From: Mesorhizobium sp.
GTDB taxonomy: Bacteria; Pseudomonadota; Alphaproteobacteria; Rhizobiales; Rhizobiaceae
NCBI RefSeq assembly: GCF_017306545.1
Contig: NZ_JAFKID010000039.1
Coordinates: 1-43,674, forward strand
DNA length: 43,674 bases
Direction: 5' to 3'
Made by a program: the position numbers and the translations under genes. The notes below the pieces were generated by a model, which saw nothing but the letters and a program-made list of their open reading frames with translations, searched no databases and was not told where the DNA came from. Of the stretch, positions 1 through 8,441 are shown piece by piece (positions within the stretch are counted from its first letter, which is position 1; the number at the start of each line of letters is the position of its first letter).

Positions 1-1
1 G

Positions 2-103
2 GGCTGGGAGTTGCAGGAGGGCGACGACCACGCGGTCTGGCTGCTCGCCGAGGCACATCGCTTGTTAGCGTTTGAGGAGGCGCGGAGCAGCGATGGCAGA
101 TGA
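2..103 (+). CDS. 3' end of an unidentified gene (partial)
   Basis: The reading frame starting at base 2 is open from the window edge and ends in TGA at 101-103, giving a 33-residue tail rich in acidic and aliphatic residues (it contains WLLAEAHRLLAFEEA). The helix-like composition and the frame at the window edge are compatible with the C-terminus of a real protein, but the piece is too short to identify. It runs in the same direction as hamA, so it could belong to the same defence locus. It could also be a chance open frame. Confidence 0.3.
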   Translation, partial: GWELQEGDDHAVWLLAEAHRLLAFEEARSSDGR

Positions 104-286
104 TGCCAGTATTCGATCGTGCGCACAGTTGAGTCTGTTATTTCGCAAGAGCGGCATCAACTGGTTCGAGTTGATTTAAGAGATTGACGTTGGCGGCCAT
201 GCCGGACAAAGAATTTGGGAAACTTTTAAGACTACTGTGGGCGGGGATATCGAAAGTGGGACGGCGAACAGCGCATACACTCGACA

Positions 287-1093
287 TTGGTGATCTGGTC
301 GACCGAAGAGGTACCCGTGCCCTTGTTTGATGAGTGGTGCGACTGTGATCATCAAGAGGATGGGCGCAAGCATCTTCGACGGCTCACAGAGCGCGACGAT
401 GGTCGGGCAGCGATCGCTGATCGGCTTCCAGATTTGGTTCGGTCTCACTACGACGATATGGCCCGTATTGCCGACGACATTCGAGAACTCGGATATCCCG
501 GCGCGGCGGCGATATTGGCGGAGCGCATGCCCCGGTCATCGCGCGCGCGATCTGGCGAACTCGGTGAAATCCTTGCGACGGAGCTGGTCGAGGAACAGCT
601 TGGGTTTTCCGTTCCGATCCGACGGCTTCGTTATAAGGACGGCCGCGAGATGGCATTACGCGGCGACGACTTCATCGGCGTGCGCGTTGATGGCACCGGC
701 GACCTTCACTTCCTCAAGGGGGAGGCCAAGAGCCGCGCCAACCTTGCCGGCGCAACGATTTCGGAAGCTCGGGCAGCTTTGTCCCGCGACAACGGCCGTC
801 CGACCGCGACGTCTCTACTCTTTATTGCCGATCGGTTGATGGAGAACGAGGGCGAGGGCGCGATCTTGGGCCGTTCGATTCGAAACGAAGTTGCCAATCG
901 GGCTGTCCCCCCGACGCGCATCGACCATGCCCTTTTCACACTTTCTGGAAACGCTGCGCCCCAGGCATTGCGGGACGATCTTCAGGCGGCCTCACCTGAG
1001 CGTACCCACAATGTCGTTCACCTTCGAATTCCGGATCATCAGGACTTCATAAGGCTCACTTACGAGGGAGCGCTGGCCCTTGGAAACGATTGA
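287..1093 (+). CDS. hamA: HamA-like DUF1837 nuclease subunit of a Hachiman anti-phage system
   Basis: A 268-residue protein with the layout of HamA, the effector nuclease of Hachiman defence. Established knowledge: HamA has a PD-(D/E)XK fold and is held inactive by the helicase HamB until HamB senses damaged or foreign DNA. Seen here: an acidic helix with SGELGE around residues 89-94, RGDD at 126-129 and the catalytic-type GEAK at 145-148 (E146, K148), in the expected order D...ExK. The start is uncertain. The frame opens after a TAA at 227-229 and the first plausible starts are TTG 287 or GTG 290. The gene overlaps hamB by 14 bp, as expected of a translationally coupled pair. The nuclease looks intact although its partner is broken. 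The family call rests on motif order and on the neighbouring helicase. Confidence 0.72.
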   Translation: MVIWSTEEVPVPLFDEWCDCDHQEDGRKHLRRLTERDDGRAAIADRLPDLVRSHYDDMARIADDIRELGYPGAAAILAERMPRSSRARSGELGEILATELVEEQLGFSVPIRRLRYKDGREMALRGDDFIGVRVDGTGDLHFLKGEAKSRANLAGATISEARAALSRDNGRPTATSLLFIADRLMENEGEGAILGRSIRNEVANRAVPPTRIDHALFTLSGNAAPQALRDDLQAASPERTHNVVHLRIPDHQDFIRLTYEGALALGND

Positions 1094-2693
1094 GGATCTG
1101 ACGACGTTCCTAAGACAGGCTGGTGCCGACGGCGCCAGAGGTCGCCTGCAGGCGCGAGGGGAAGCACGCGCGATCATTCGCCGCGATGGCGTGCTTCCTG
1201 ACGATGCTCCCGCTTTCGGCAACACAATTGATACCGATCTTGCGGAATACGCACTGTCGCTGCTGCGCGCGGCGATGGCGCTTCGTGAGGCGAACAGCGC
1301 TCCTGACGTCTGGCGTCAAGGCTTTGTCCAGGCGGGGAATGCGTTTGAAGCATTGGTGCAAAACGGCGCTGCCGACGATGCCAACCGAGGCTTTTATCGA
1401 GTTGCGGGCGCTGCCGCTTATCACATTGCAAGCTATTCTGCATTGGCGTTCTCTCTGATTTCACAGCGGTCCGAGCAGCCTAACCTTGCGCCTCCCGAGG
1501 AGGCGCTCGCGCTCCTAATCTTGCGTGACCTGAGCACCCTCGGCACGCGAGCACGGGCTTGGCTTCTCGATCCGGCCCATGGCGACGAGAGCATCACACG
1601 CTTAGCCGGCGAGGGTGAGCTCGATCCGGATGACGTGGTGACGCTCGTTGTTACGTCGACCATCTTCCGCGCGCTCGCGTTCTTTGAATTTGCGCTCCAA
1701 ACTGGAACTGCGGCGCTTGCGGACGAAGCCCGATCATTGCTTCGCAGGGCGATCTCGTTGGCGAAGCAAGCCAATGCCGTGAGTCTTTGGTGGATTTCGC
1801 GAATTGCGTTCAACCTGATCGATGATCTGTGGGGCTCGAGCCTCCATCAAGTCCTCCCTGTGGACGGGCCGCCGGGGGCGGACGAATATTCCGCTCTTAG
1901 AAGCCTGTTTATTGGAGAGCTCTATTCCCGACGGGTTGCTGAGGTCGAACTCTGGCCGTCGCAATTGGAGGCCGCCCGCAGAGCGACAGACCTCACCGAC
2001 GACCTCGTGGTTGCCTTGCCGACGAGCGCCGGAAAAACAAGGATAGCCGAAATCACGGCGCTGATGGCGCTTGCATCAGGTCGCCGCGTACTGGTCGTAA
2101 CGCCGCTGCGTGCTCTTTCGGCGCAGACCGAGCGTTCCTTCCGCAAGACCTTCTCCAGCCTCGGCTTCACCGTTTCGTCGCTCTACGGCGCCAGCGGAGC
2201 GGCACTCGGCGATGAAGACGCGCTGAGATCGCAGGACATTGTGATCGCGACGCCCGAAAAGCTCGATTTCGCCCTTCGCAACGATCCAACCATCATTGAT
2301 GATATTGGGCTGGTCGTCCTCGACGAGGGCCATCTCATCGGGCCGAGCGAGCGAGAAATCCGCTATGAGAATTTGGTGCAACGATTGTTGCGGCGCATTG
2401 ACAGCGTTAGCCGTCGGATCGTGTGTCTTTCAGCGATTCTGCCGGAAGGAAACCAGCTCAACGATCTCACTGCCTGGATCCGCAGCGATGCACCGGGTGA
2501 CCCGATACAGTCTGGCTGGCGTCCAACGCGCCAAAGATTTGGCACTCTGGCATGGCAGGGTAACTCCGGCCGCCTGAGTTTCGATCTCGAAGCAGGGGGC
2601 CCGTATATCTGTGTTTTCTGTTCCGTTACTACTCAAGGCCCGAATACGGCAATGTGCGCCGACGCCTTTCCGTCACTTAGATGCGCGGCATGA
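1080..2693 (+). pseudogene. hamB: HamB-like superfamily 2 helicase, truncated
   Basis: A 537-codon frame starting at TTG 1080 inside the end of hamA. Residues 1-280 are a helical N-terminal region. A DExH-box helicase domain follows: Q-motif-like WPSQ at 292-295, Walker A TSAGKT at 315-320, TPLRAL at 341-346, TPEKLDF at 391-397, DEGH at 415-418 and motif III SAI at 451-453. Helicase-like sequence fades near residue 515 (about base 2620). The last 20 or so residues are Cys-rich and unlike a helicase, and the second RecA-like domain (motifs IV-VI) is absent. HamB proteins are normally several hundred residues longer. The gene is therefore probably cut by a recombination event that joined this locus to the catabolic operon running towards it. 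Function as a helicase is not expected. Confidence 0.72.
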
Positions 2694-2831
2694 GCTTCCA
2701 TGGCGACTACCATAACGTCCGCATCCGAACCAGCGGATTGGAGGTCTGTCCTCGGCAGGAGCCCAACGGGAAAGACGGGCACGTTCGACGATCCACCAGT
2801 CTCGCAATGATGGTTCTCGAGCAGCGTTGCT
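2615..2831. other. Junction between the hamB remnant and the catabolic operon
   Basis: Helicase-like sequence stops near 2610-2620 and the catabolic operon's last gene ends at 2832 on the opposite strand. The stretch between them has no convincing gene. One minus-strand frame is open down to a stop near 2633 but has no recognisable motif. I see no terminal inverted repeats or target duplication here, so how the junction formed is not shown. Confidence 0.4.
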
Positions 2832-4574
2832 TCACCCGGCCTTCTGCTGCTCCTGCGGCTCATAGTGGAAATCGGACAGTGCGACCCCGTCGCCGACGCG
2901 CTGCACGAGAACGCTGCGCAGCCAGTGCCGGTCGTCCTCGCCGGGATGGTCGACCCGGTAATGGGCGCTGCGGCTCTCGGTCCGGTTGAGGCAGGCGCGC
3001 AGCACCAGCTCGGCGCATTGCGCGAGGTTGCGGATGCTGAGAGCCTCGACCAGCGTCTCGGGCGTCGCCGCAAAGCCGGCCTCGATCTCGCGCCGTCCGG
3101 CGAGCACCGTGCCGAGCGCCTTCTGCAGGCCTTCCTCGCTCTTTTCGACGAGGCAATGGCGCTGCATGTCGTCGCGGATGGCGCTCGCGATGGCATCGAG
3201 ATCCGCGCCGCCTTGCCGGTTCAGCGAAGCCTCGATGAGGTCGATGCTTTCATCGAACGTTGCGGCCTCGGCGGCGTGCTTCGAAGCCGCCGCCCGCGCG
3301 GCGGCAGCTTCGCCGGCACGGTGACCGAAGACCTGGCCCTCGGCCAGCGAATTGCCGCCCGGCCGATCCGGCCCGCGGATGCCGCCTGCGGTTTCGCCGA
3401 CCACATAAACGCCAGGGATCGTGCTTGCGGCATCGGGACCTATCATGCGCACGCCCCCGTTCATGCACTGGAAGGCGATGCCGACCTCGTGCATATCCTC
3501 GCGCATCGACACGCCGCGTTCGGCCATCCAGCGATAGGTGTTCGGCGACGTACGCCGCAGTTCCTCGTCCGGGACATGGGCGAAGGAGAAGTTCACCGCA
3601 CCGCGCGGCGTGCCGCGGCCCTCGTTGATCTCGCGCGCCATGGCGATATCAAGATAACGGGACGGATTGCTGATGGTGAAAGGGAAGACCTTCTCGTCGA
3701 GCACCTCATCCACTGTGACGCCTTCGGGCAGGTAGTTCGGGAGGAACTCTTCGCCTTCGGTATTGGTAATCTTCGGATGCAGGACGAAGATGTTCTTAGA
3801 AAAGAGCTGGACGTAAGGGTGGATCATCGCCGGCCCGAACTGGTGGAACTCCAAATTGATGAGCTCCGCTCCATGCCGGAAGCAGATGGCCTGGCCGTCG
3901 CCGGTCATCTCGCGGGTCGAGACTTGCTGGCCGAACATGCCATGCATGCCGCCGGCTCCGATGACGACGGCCGGAGCGCGGTAATGCAGGAGTCTGTGAC
4001 GCTCGGAATCATAAGCGAGGACGCCGCAGAGCTCGCCATTCCTGTCGCGGACGATATCGAGCAGCATGACCGGCGCGTCGATGACGACACCGAGGCGCTG
4101 CATCTCCTTGCCGAGCGCCTCGACGAAGGCGAGACCGGTCTTGCCCTTGGCGCCCATCGCCCGTCCATAGGTGCCGAAATCGCTGCGGATCAGGCGGTAA
4201 TTGCCGTCCTCCTGCTGATCGAAGGGCACGCCAAGCGCGATGAGATCCTTAATCCGCTTCGGCGCGTCCTCGGCCAGCACCCGTACGAGACTCTCGTCGA
4301 TGAAGCCGCGACCGGCGCGCATCGTGTCCTGGAAGTGAATCTCCGGTTGGTCGCGGCGATCACCGAAGCCGGCCGCTGCGCCCATGCTCATGATCTCGCT
4401 CGCACCATGCACGGTGCTGCCGCCGGTCTTCATCGGCGCCTTCGCGATGAGATGCACGTCGGCGCCGGCAGCTCTCGCCGAAACCGCCGCGCGACAAGCT
4501 GCACCGCCGGCGCCGACGACGACGAGGTCGGTCCGGATGTCTTCGATTGGAAGGGTTTCAACGTTCATGATCAT
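2832..4574 (-). CDS. FAD-dependent oxidoreductase of the SdhA/FrdA/AprA/NadB flavoprotein family
   Basis: A 580-residue soluble flavoprotein. It has an N-terminal FAD-binding GAGGAA at 21-26, a second FAD segment VVIGAGG at 203-209, a C-terminal FAD clamp YVVGETAGG at 390-398 with DRPGGNS at 403-409, and a helical C-terminal domain with the SAHYR signature of the succinate dehydrogenase/aspartate oxidase family. Aligned by eye, several dicarboxylate-binding residues differ: the HPT motif is replaced by FGP at 246-248, the RGEGG arginine segment by LHPKIT at 265-270, and the TMGG-associated histidine by Q369. No iron-sulfur or membrane-anchor partner is nearby. It is the last gene of the operon, 45 bp after the acyl-CoA dehydrogenase. 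I infer an oxidation or desaturation of a pathway intermediate other than succinate; the substrate is unknown. The start could also be the Met at 4568. Confidence 0.82.
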   Translation of the reverse strand: MIMNVETLPIEDIRTDLVVVGAGGAACRAAVSARAAGADVHLIAKAPMKTGGSTVHGASEIMSMGAAAGFGDRRDQPEIHFQDTMRAGRGFIDESLVRVLAEDAPKRIKDLIALGVPFDQQEDGNYRLIRSDFGTYGRAMGAKGKTGLAFVEALGKEMQRLGVVIDAPVMLLDIVRDRNGELCGVLAYDSERHRLLHYRAPAVVIGAGGMHGMFGQQVSTREMTGDGQAICFRHGAELINLEFHQFGPAMIHPYVQLFSKNIFVLHPKITNTEGEEFLPNYLPEGVTVDEVLDEKVFPFTISNPSRYLDIAMAREINEGRGTPRGAVNFSFAHVPDEELRRTSPNTYRWMAERGVSMREDMHEVGIAFQCMNGGVRMIGPDAASTIPGVYVVGETAGGIRGPDRPGGNSLAEGQVFGHRAGEAAAARAAASKHAAEAATFDESIDLIEASLNRQGGADLDAIASAIRDDMQRHCLVEKSEEGLQKALGTVLAGRREIEAGFAATPETLVEALSIRNLAQCAELVLRACLNRTESRSAHYRVDHPGEDDRHWLRSVLVQRVGDGVALSDFHYEPQEQQKAG

Positions 4575-4619
4575 TCATGTCCAATGGCGGTGGGCTGGCG
4601 GTCGGCGCGGGTTTAAGGC

Positions 4620-5780
4620 TCAGAGCCCCATACCCTTGGCCGCGACGTTGCGCTGGATCTCGTTGGTGCCGCCAAAGATCTGGAAGAGCTTCGACTCGCG
4701 GAAATGGCGCTGCATGGCGTACTCGCTCGCATAGCCATTGGCGCCCATGATCTGCACGCCCTCGATCGCGACTTTCAGATAGGTGTCGGAGGCGAAGATC
4801 TTCGCCTGCGACGCCGCCAGGTTGGCGTCGAAGCCGTCCTGCAGAAGGCGCGCGGCGCGGTAGGTCATCAGCCGCGCGGCATCGACCTGGATCTGCATGT
4901 CGACGAGCTTGTGCGACACCGCCTGGAACGCGGAAATACGGCGGCCGAACTGGTTGCGCTGCGTCGCGTAGGAGGTGGCGAGGTCGATCGCCGCCTGCGC
5001 CGCGCCAACGCACATGGCAGCCAGCGAGACGCGCTCCTTGGCGAGCACCGTCAGGAGCTGCTTCCAGCCGCCGTGGAGGTCGCCGACGACGAGATCGAGC
5101 GGCACCTCGACATCCTGGTAGTTGACCTCGCAGGTGCGCACGGCATGGCCACCGAGAAGGTCGATCGGGTTGATCGTCAGCCCCGGCGTGTCTTTCGGCA
5201 CGAGCACGATGCTGATGCCGTCATGCTTGCTGGAATTGGGATCGGTCCGGCACGCCGTCAGGATGTAGTTGGCGGTCATCGCGCCGGTGATCCACATCTT
5301 GGTGCCGTTGATGACGACCGTCGAATCCTTCACAGTGCCCTTGGTGGTAAGCGAGGCGGCGTCGGAACCTGAGCCGTTCTCGCTCAACGCAAAGGCAAGG
5401 AGCATCTTGCCCTCGGCGATACGCGGCAGGATCTTTTGCTTGATCGCGGGGCTCGCGAAGCGAGCAATCGCGCCCCCGACCATGTTGACGGTGACGTTCC
5501 AGGTCCGGGAGAGGGCGACGCTGTGATAAGCGGCCATCTCCATCAGTGCTGCCATCTCCATGTAGGAGCCGATGCCGCCATATTCCTCCGGAATCGTAAT
5601 GGCCCACCAGCCGGCTTCGCCGGTCGCCTCGATCAACTCGTTCGGAAACCGCTTCTTCTCGTCGCATTCGCGAACATAGTCGGGCGTGCATTTCTTCTGC
5701 AGGAATTTGTCGACGCTCTCGCGCCACTGGAGCTGCGCCTCGTCGAGATAGGGGGTCAGGTCTCTCATCACGGTCACCAT
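4620..5780 (-). CDS. Acyl-CoA dehydrogenase
   Basis: A 386-residue flavoenzyme that introduces an alpha,beta double bond into an acyl-CoA and passes electrons to ETF. Seen: the N-terminal helical domain, the FAD/substrate motif LSENGSGSDA at 132-141, the MWITGA strand at 162-167, the R-N-Q-F-G-R signature at 275-280 and the C-terminal FGGTNEIQRN at 369-378. The position that carries the catalytic Glu in medium-chain enzymes is Gly370. A Glu in LAKER (E249) sits where long-chain and isovaleryl-CoA dehydrogenases keep their base. This suggests a branched or otherwise unusual acyl-CoA substrate. In the operon it lies 64 bp after the hydroxyacid dehydrogenase and 45 bp before the SdhA-like flavoprotein. 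ATG 5780 is used; ATG 5768 is an alternative. Family assignment is secure, substrate is not. Confidence 0.92.
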   Translation of the reverse strand: MVTVMRDLTPYLDEAQLQWRESVDKFLQKKCTPDYVRECDEKKRFPNELIEATGEAGWWAITIPEEYGGIGSYMEMAALMEMAAYHSVALSRTWNVTVNMVGGAIARFASPAIKQKILPRIAEGKMLLAFALSENGSGSDAASLTTKGTVKDSTVVINGTKMWITGAMTANYILTACRTDPNSSKHDGISIVLVPKDTPGLTINPIDLLGGHAVRTCEVNYQDVEVPLDLVVGDLHGGWKQLLTVLAKERVSLAAMCVGAAQAAIDLATSYATQRNQFGRRISAFQAVSHKLVDMQIQVDAARLMTYRAARLLQDGFDANLAASQAKIFASDTYLKVAIEGVQIMGANGYASEYAMQRHFRESKLFQIFGGTNEIQRNVAAKGMGL

Positions 5781-5844
5781 TCAGAATTCTTGAAGCCGGG
5801 AGCGGCGTCGCCGCGCCGGTCTCGTTCGGAAAATCGCGGGCCGG

Positions 5845-6825
5845 TTAGGCGACGACGTTGCGGGGATCGCCGCGCTCGAAGGCCTCGATGTTGTCGATCA
5901 GCTGATCGGCGAGGGTCTGCATCGCCTGAACGCCTGCCCAGGCGATATGCGGCGTGAGGATGAAGTTCGGGCGGTCGAGTAGCCGCATCAGCGGACTGTC
6001 CGGGGCAGGAGGCTCGCCGGAGCAGACGTCGATGCCTGCGCCGGCGATCTTGCCCGCGACGAGGGCATCGGCGAGCGCCGCCTCGTCGATCAGCCCGCCG
6101 CGCGCCGTGTTGATAATCAGCGGCTTGCGGTCCATCCGGTCGAATTCGGCATGCGAGATGATGTTGCGGGTCGCCGGCGTCAGCGGGCAGTGCAGGGTGA
6201 TGACATCGCTGCGGGCCAGCACTTCTTCAAAGGGCGTATAGAGCGGCCCCATGTTCGGATTGCCCTTGTGGGCAGCGTAGAGCACCTCCATACCGAACGC
6301 CTTGCCGATGGCGGCGACGGACTGGCCGATCACGCCCTCTCCGATGACGCCGAGGGTCGAGCCGTGGAGATCGCTGATCGGATGGGTGAAGAAGCAGAAC
6401 TGGTTGGCCCTCTGCCATTCGCCGGCCTTCACGTCCTCACGGAAACCGATGAGACTGCGGCGCAGCGCGAGGATCAGCGCGAAGGCGTGTTCCGGCACGG
6501 TGTGCGAGGCGTATTGGCGGATGTTGGAGACCAGGATGCCACGGCTGCGGCACGCCTCGACGTCTATATTGTCGGTTCCCGTCGCCGCGACCACAATCAT
6601 CCGCAGCTTCGGCAGACGGTCCAGCGCCTCGGTTCTCAGCGGCACCTTGTTGACGACCGCGATCGTCGCATCCTTCAGCCGTTCGATGACCGCGTCGGCG
6701 CTTGTCTGGGTGTAATCGGTCCAGCGATGCTCGAAGCCGGGCTTGCGGATGACGATCGAGGGAGCAATCGTGCCGCGATCAAGAAAGACGATGGTCTGCA
6801 TGGCGCTTTCGTTCTCCGGCATCAT
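5845..6825 (-). CDS. D-isomer-specific 2-hydroxyacid dehydrogenase
   Basis: About 326 residues. It catalyses NAD(P)H-dependent interconversion of a 2-oxoacid and a D-2-hydroxyacid, as in glycerate or hydroxypyruvate reductases. Numbering from the GTG at 6828, the Rossmann motif GEGVIG is at 163-168 and the catalytic triad is complete: R243 in NTARGG, E272 in SGEP and H294 in TPHIAWA. After the second Rossmann strand, where NAD enzymes normally have Asp, the sequence is YAAHKG, which has basic residues and may favour NADP; this is inference. Starts are ambiguous: GTG 6828, ATG 6825 (TGATG-type overlap with the GMC gene) or ATG 6801, which has a GGAG upstream. Likely handles a hydroxy- or oxo-acid released later in the operon's pathway. 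Confidence 0.9.
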   Translation of the reverse strand: MMPENESAMQTIVFLDRGTIAPSIVIRKPGFEHRWTDYTQTSADAVIERLKDATIAVVNKVPLRTEALDRLPKLRMIVVAATGTDNIDVEACRSRGILVSNIRQYASHTVPEHAFALILALRRSLIGFREDVKAGEWQRANQFCFFTHPISDLHGSTLGVIGEGVIGQSVAAIGKAFGMEVLYAAHKGNPNMGPLYTPFEEVLARSDVITLHCPLTPATRNIISHAEFDRMDRKPLIINTARGGLIDEAALADALVAGKIAGAGIDVCSGEPPAPDSPLMRLLDRPNFILTPHIAWAGVQAMQTLADQLIDNIEAFERGDPRNVVA

Positions 6826-8441
6826 CACGCGGCGGACGCCGTCGAACGGGCGTTCGCGCGGATCATGTCTGCGGCCTTTTCTGCGATCATAATCGTGGTG
6901 GCGTTGGTATTGGAGGAAGTGATCGTCGGCATGACCGAGGCATCGACCACGCGCAAGCCGGATAGGCCGCGGACCGTGAGGGTCGGATCAACCACCGCCT
7001 GCTCGTCGATGCCCATTTTGCAGGTTCCTACGGCGTGGTAGACGGTTGAGCCGTTGTTGCGGGCGTAGTCCAGCAGTTCATGGTCGGATTTTATTGCTGG
7101 GCCGGGCACCATTTCCGCTTCCCTGAAGGGGGAGAGCGCCGGCGCCTCGCAAAGCCGGCGCGCGAACTTCAGTCCGTCAACGACAATCTGCCGATCCACA
7201 GGGTCGGTCAGATAACCTGGCCGGATCGCGGGTGCCTCGTTCACATTGGCAGAGCGGATCCTGACACTTCCGCGACTGCGCGGCCGCATCTCCCAGAAAC
7301 CGCAGGTCATACCTGGGAAGTCGTCTAACTCGCCGAGGCGGCCTGCCTTGAAGCTGCCAGGCGCGATGACGAACTGAAGGTCTGGCGTCGCGGAGATCTC
7401 CTGGCTGCGTACGAAAGCGCCGAGGAGCGCCGCACTGTAGGTCAGGATGCCCGATCCGCTGAGGGCATATTTCATCACCTCCCGCGCGAGCGACAGGCCC
7501 TTGGCCCGCTCGTTCAACGTCTTGGTGCCGCGCAGCTTGTAAGTGATTCGGACGACGTAATGGTCCTGAAAGTTCTCGCCGACACCAGGCAAGGCGTGAA
7601 CGATGTCGATGCCAAGATCGCGCAGGGCACCCGGGGCACCTATGCCGGAGGACTGCAAGATTTGCGGCGAGCCGATCACGCCGGCAGAAATGATCAGCTC
7701 GCGCCCGGACCGGAGTTGCTCGACCTTACCGCCCCGCTGGACCTCGATGCCGCTGGCGCGTTTGCCTTCCATCAGGATGCGCCGCACCACGCAATTTGTC
7801 ATCAGCGTGAGATTGGGTCGCTTCAGCGCCGCGGCGAGATAGGTTCTGGCGGTGCTCGCCCGGAACCGGCCGCGCCGCGTCTGCTGGTAATAGCCGATGC
7901 CCTCGTTGGGCCAGCGGTTGATGTCCTCGCGGAAGGGGAGGCCGACTTCGTTCGCGGCCGCGATGATCGTGCGGCAGATCTCCGGCGTCTCGGTAAGCTC
8001 GGAAACCACCAGCGGCCCATCGGTCCCCCGCGCGTCGTCACCGGCGGGCTTACCACCCCAGCTCTCCGACTTATTGAAATAAGGGCGCACGTCCTCGTAG
8101 GACCAGCCGCGATTGCCGAGCTGCGCCCAGTGATCGTAATCGTTGGGCTGGCCGCGAACATAGAGCAGGCCGTTGATCGAGCTCGATCCGCCGAGGCCCT
8201 TGCCGCGCGGGAAGAGGATCGCGCGCCCGCCCGTCTCCGTCTCCGGCTCGGTTCGATAGCGCCAGGATACTTTCGGGTGGTCGAGAAGGCGCAGGAAGCC
8301 GGCCGGAATGTGGATCAGAGGATGGGTGTCACGTCCGCCGGCCTCGATGAGCAGGACGCGCATCGCCGGATCCTCGCTTAGCCGGTTAGCGAGAACGCAG
8401 CCGGCCGAGCCGGCGCCGACAATGATGTAGTCGAAAGTCAT
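6825..8441 (-). CDS. GMC-family flavin alcohol dehydrogenase (choline dehydrogenase-like)
   Basis: A 538-residue GMC oxidoreductase. FAD-binding GAGSAG is at 9-14 with E33 ending the second strand. The GMC signature RGKGLGGSSSINGLLYVRG spans 79-97 and a second signature, GVIGSPQILQSSGIG, spans 254-268. The active site has H469 in YHAVGTCKMG and N511 in SSNTNATT. These enzymes oxidise primary alcohols to aldehydes and pass electrons to the respiratory chain; polyethylene-glycol, choline and long-chain alcohol dehydrogenases belong here. Its start overlaps the end of the CoA-transferase by 4 bp (ATGA). With the aldehyde dehydrogenase at the head of the operon it could convert a primary alcohol to an acid. 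There is no signal peptide, so it is cytoplasmic or peripheral on the inner membrane. The substrate is unknown. Confidence 0.92.
   Translation of the reverse strand: MTFDYIIVGAGSAGCVLANRLSEDPAMRVLLIEAGGRDTHPLIHIPAGFLRLLDHPKVSWRYRTEPETETGGRAILFPRGKGLGGSSSINGLLYVRGQPNDYDHWAQLGNRGWSYEDVRPYFNKSESWGGKPAGDDARGTDGPLVVSELTETPEICRTIIAAANEVGLPFREDINRWPNEGIGYYQQTRRGRFRASTARTYLAAALKRPNLTLMTNCVVRRILMEGKRASGIEVQRGGKVEQLRSGRELIISAGVIGSPQILQSSGIGAPGALRDLGIDIVHALPGVGENFQDHYVVRITYKLRGTKTLNERAKGLSLAREVMKYALSGSGILTYSAALLGAFVRSQEISATPDLQFVIAPGSFKAGRLGELDDFPGMTCGFWEMRPRSRGSVRIRSANVNEAPAIRPGYLTDPVDRQIVVDGLKFARRLCEAPALSPFREAEMVPGPAIKSDHELLDYARNNGSTVYHAVGTCKMGIDEQAVVDPTLTVRGLSGLRVVDASVMPTITSSNTNATTIMIAEKAADMIRANARSTASAA

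Noticed and set aside
2832-4574. Succinate dehydrogenase or fumarate reductase flavoprotein subunit
   Set aside because: No Fe-S or membrane subunit is nearby and most dicarboxylate-binding residues are replaced.
2865-4616. 583-codon plus-strand frame opposite the SdhA-like flavoprotein
   Set aside because: The minus strand has clear FAD motifs and operon spacing. The plus-strand translation has no domain features.
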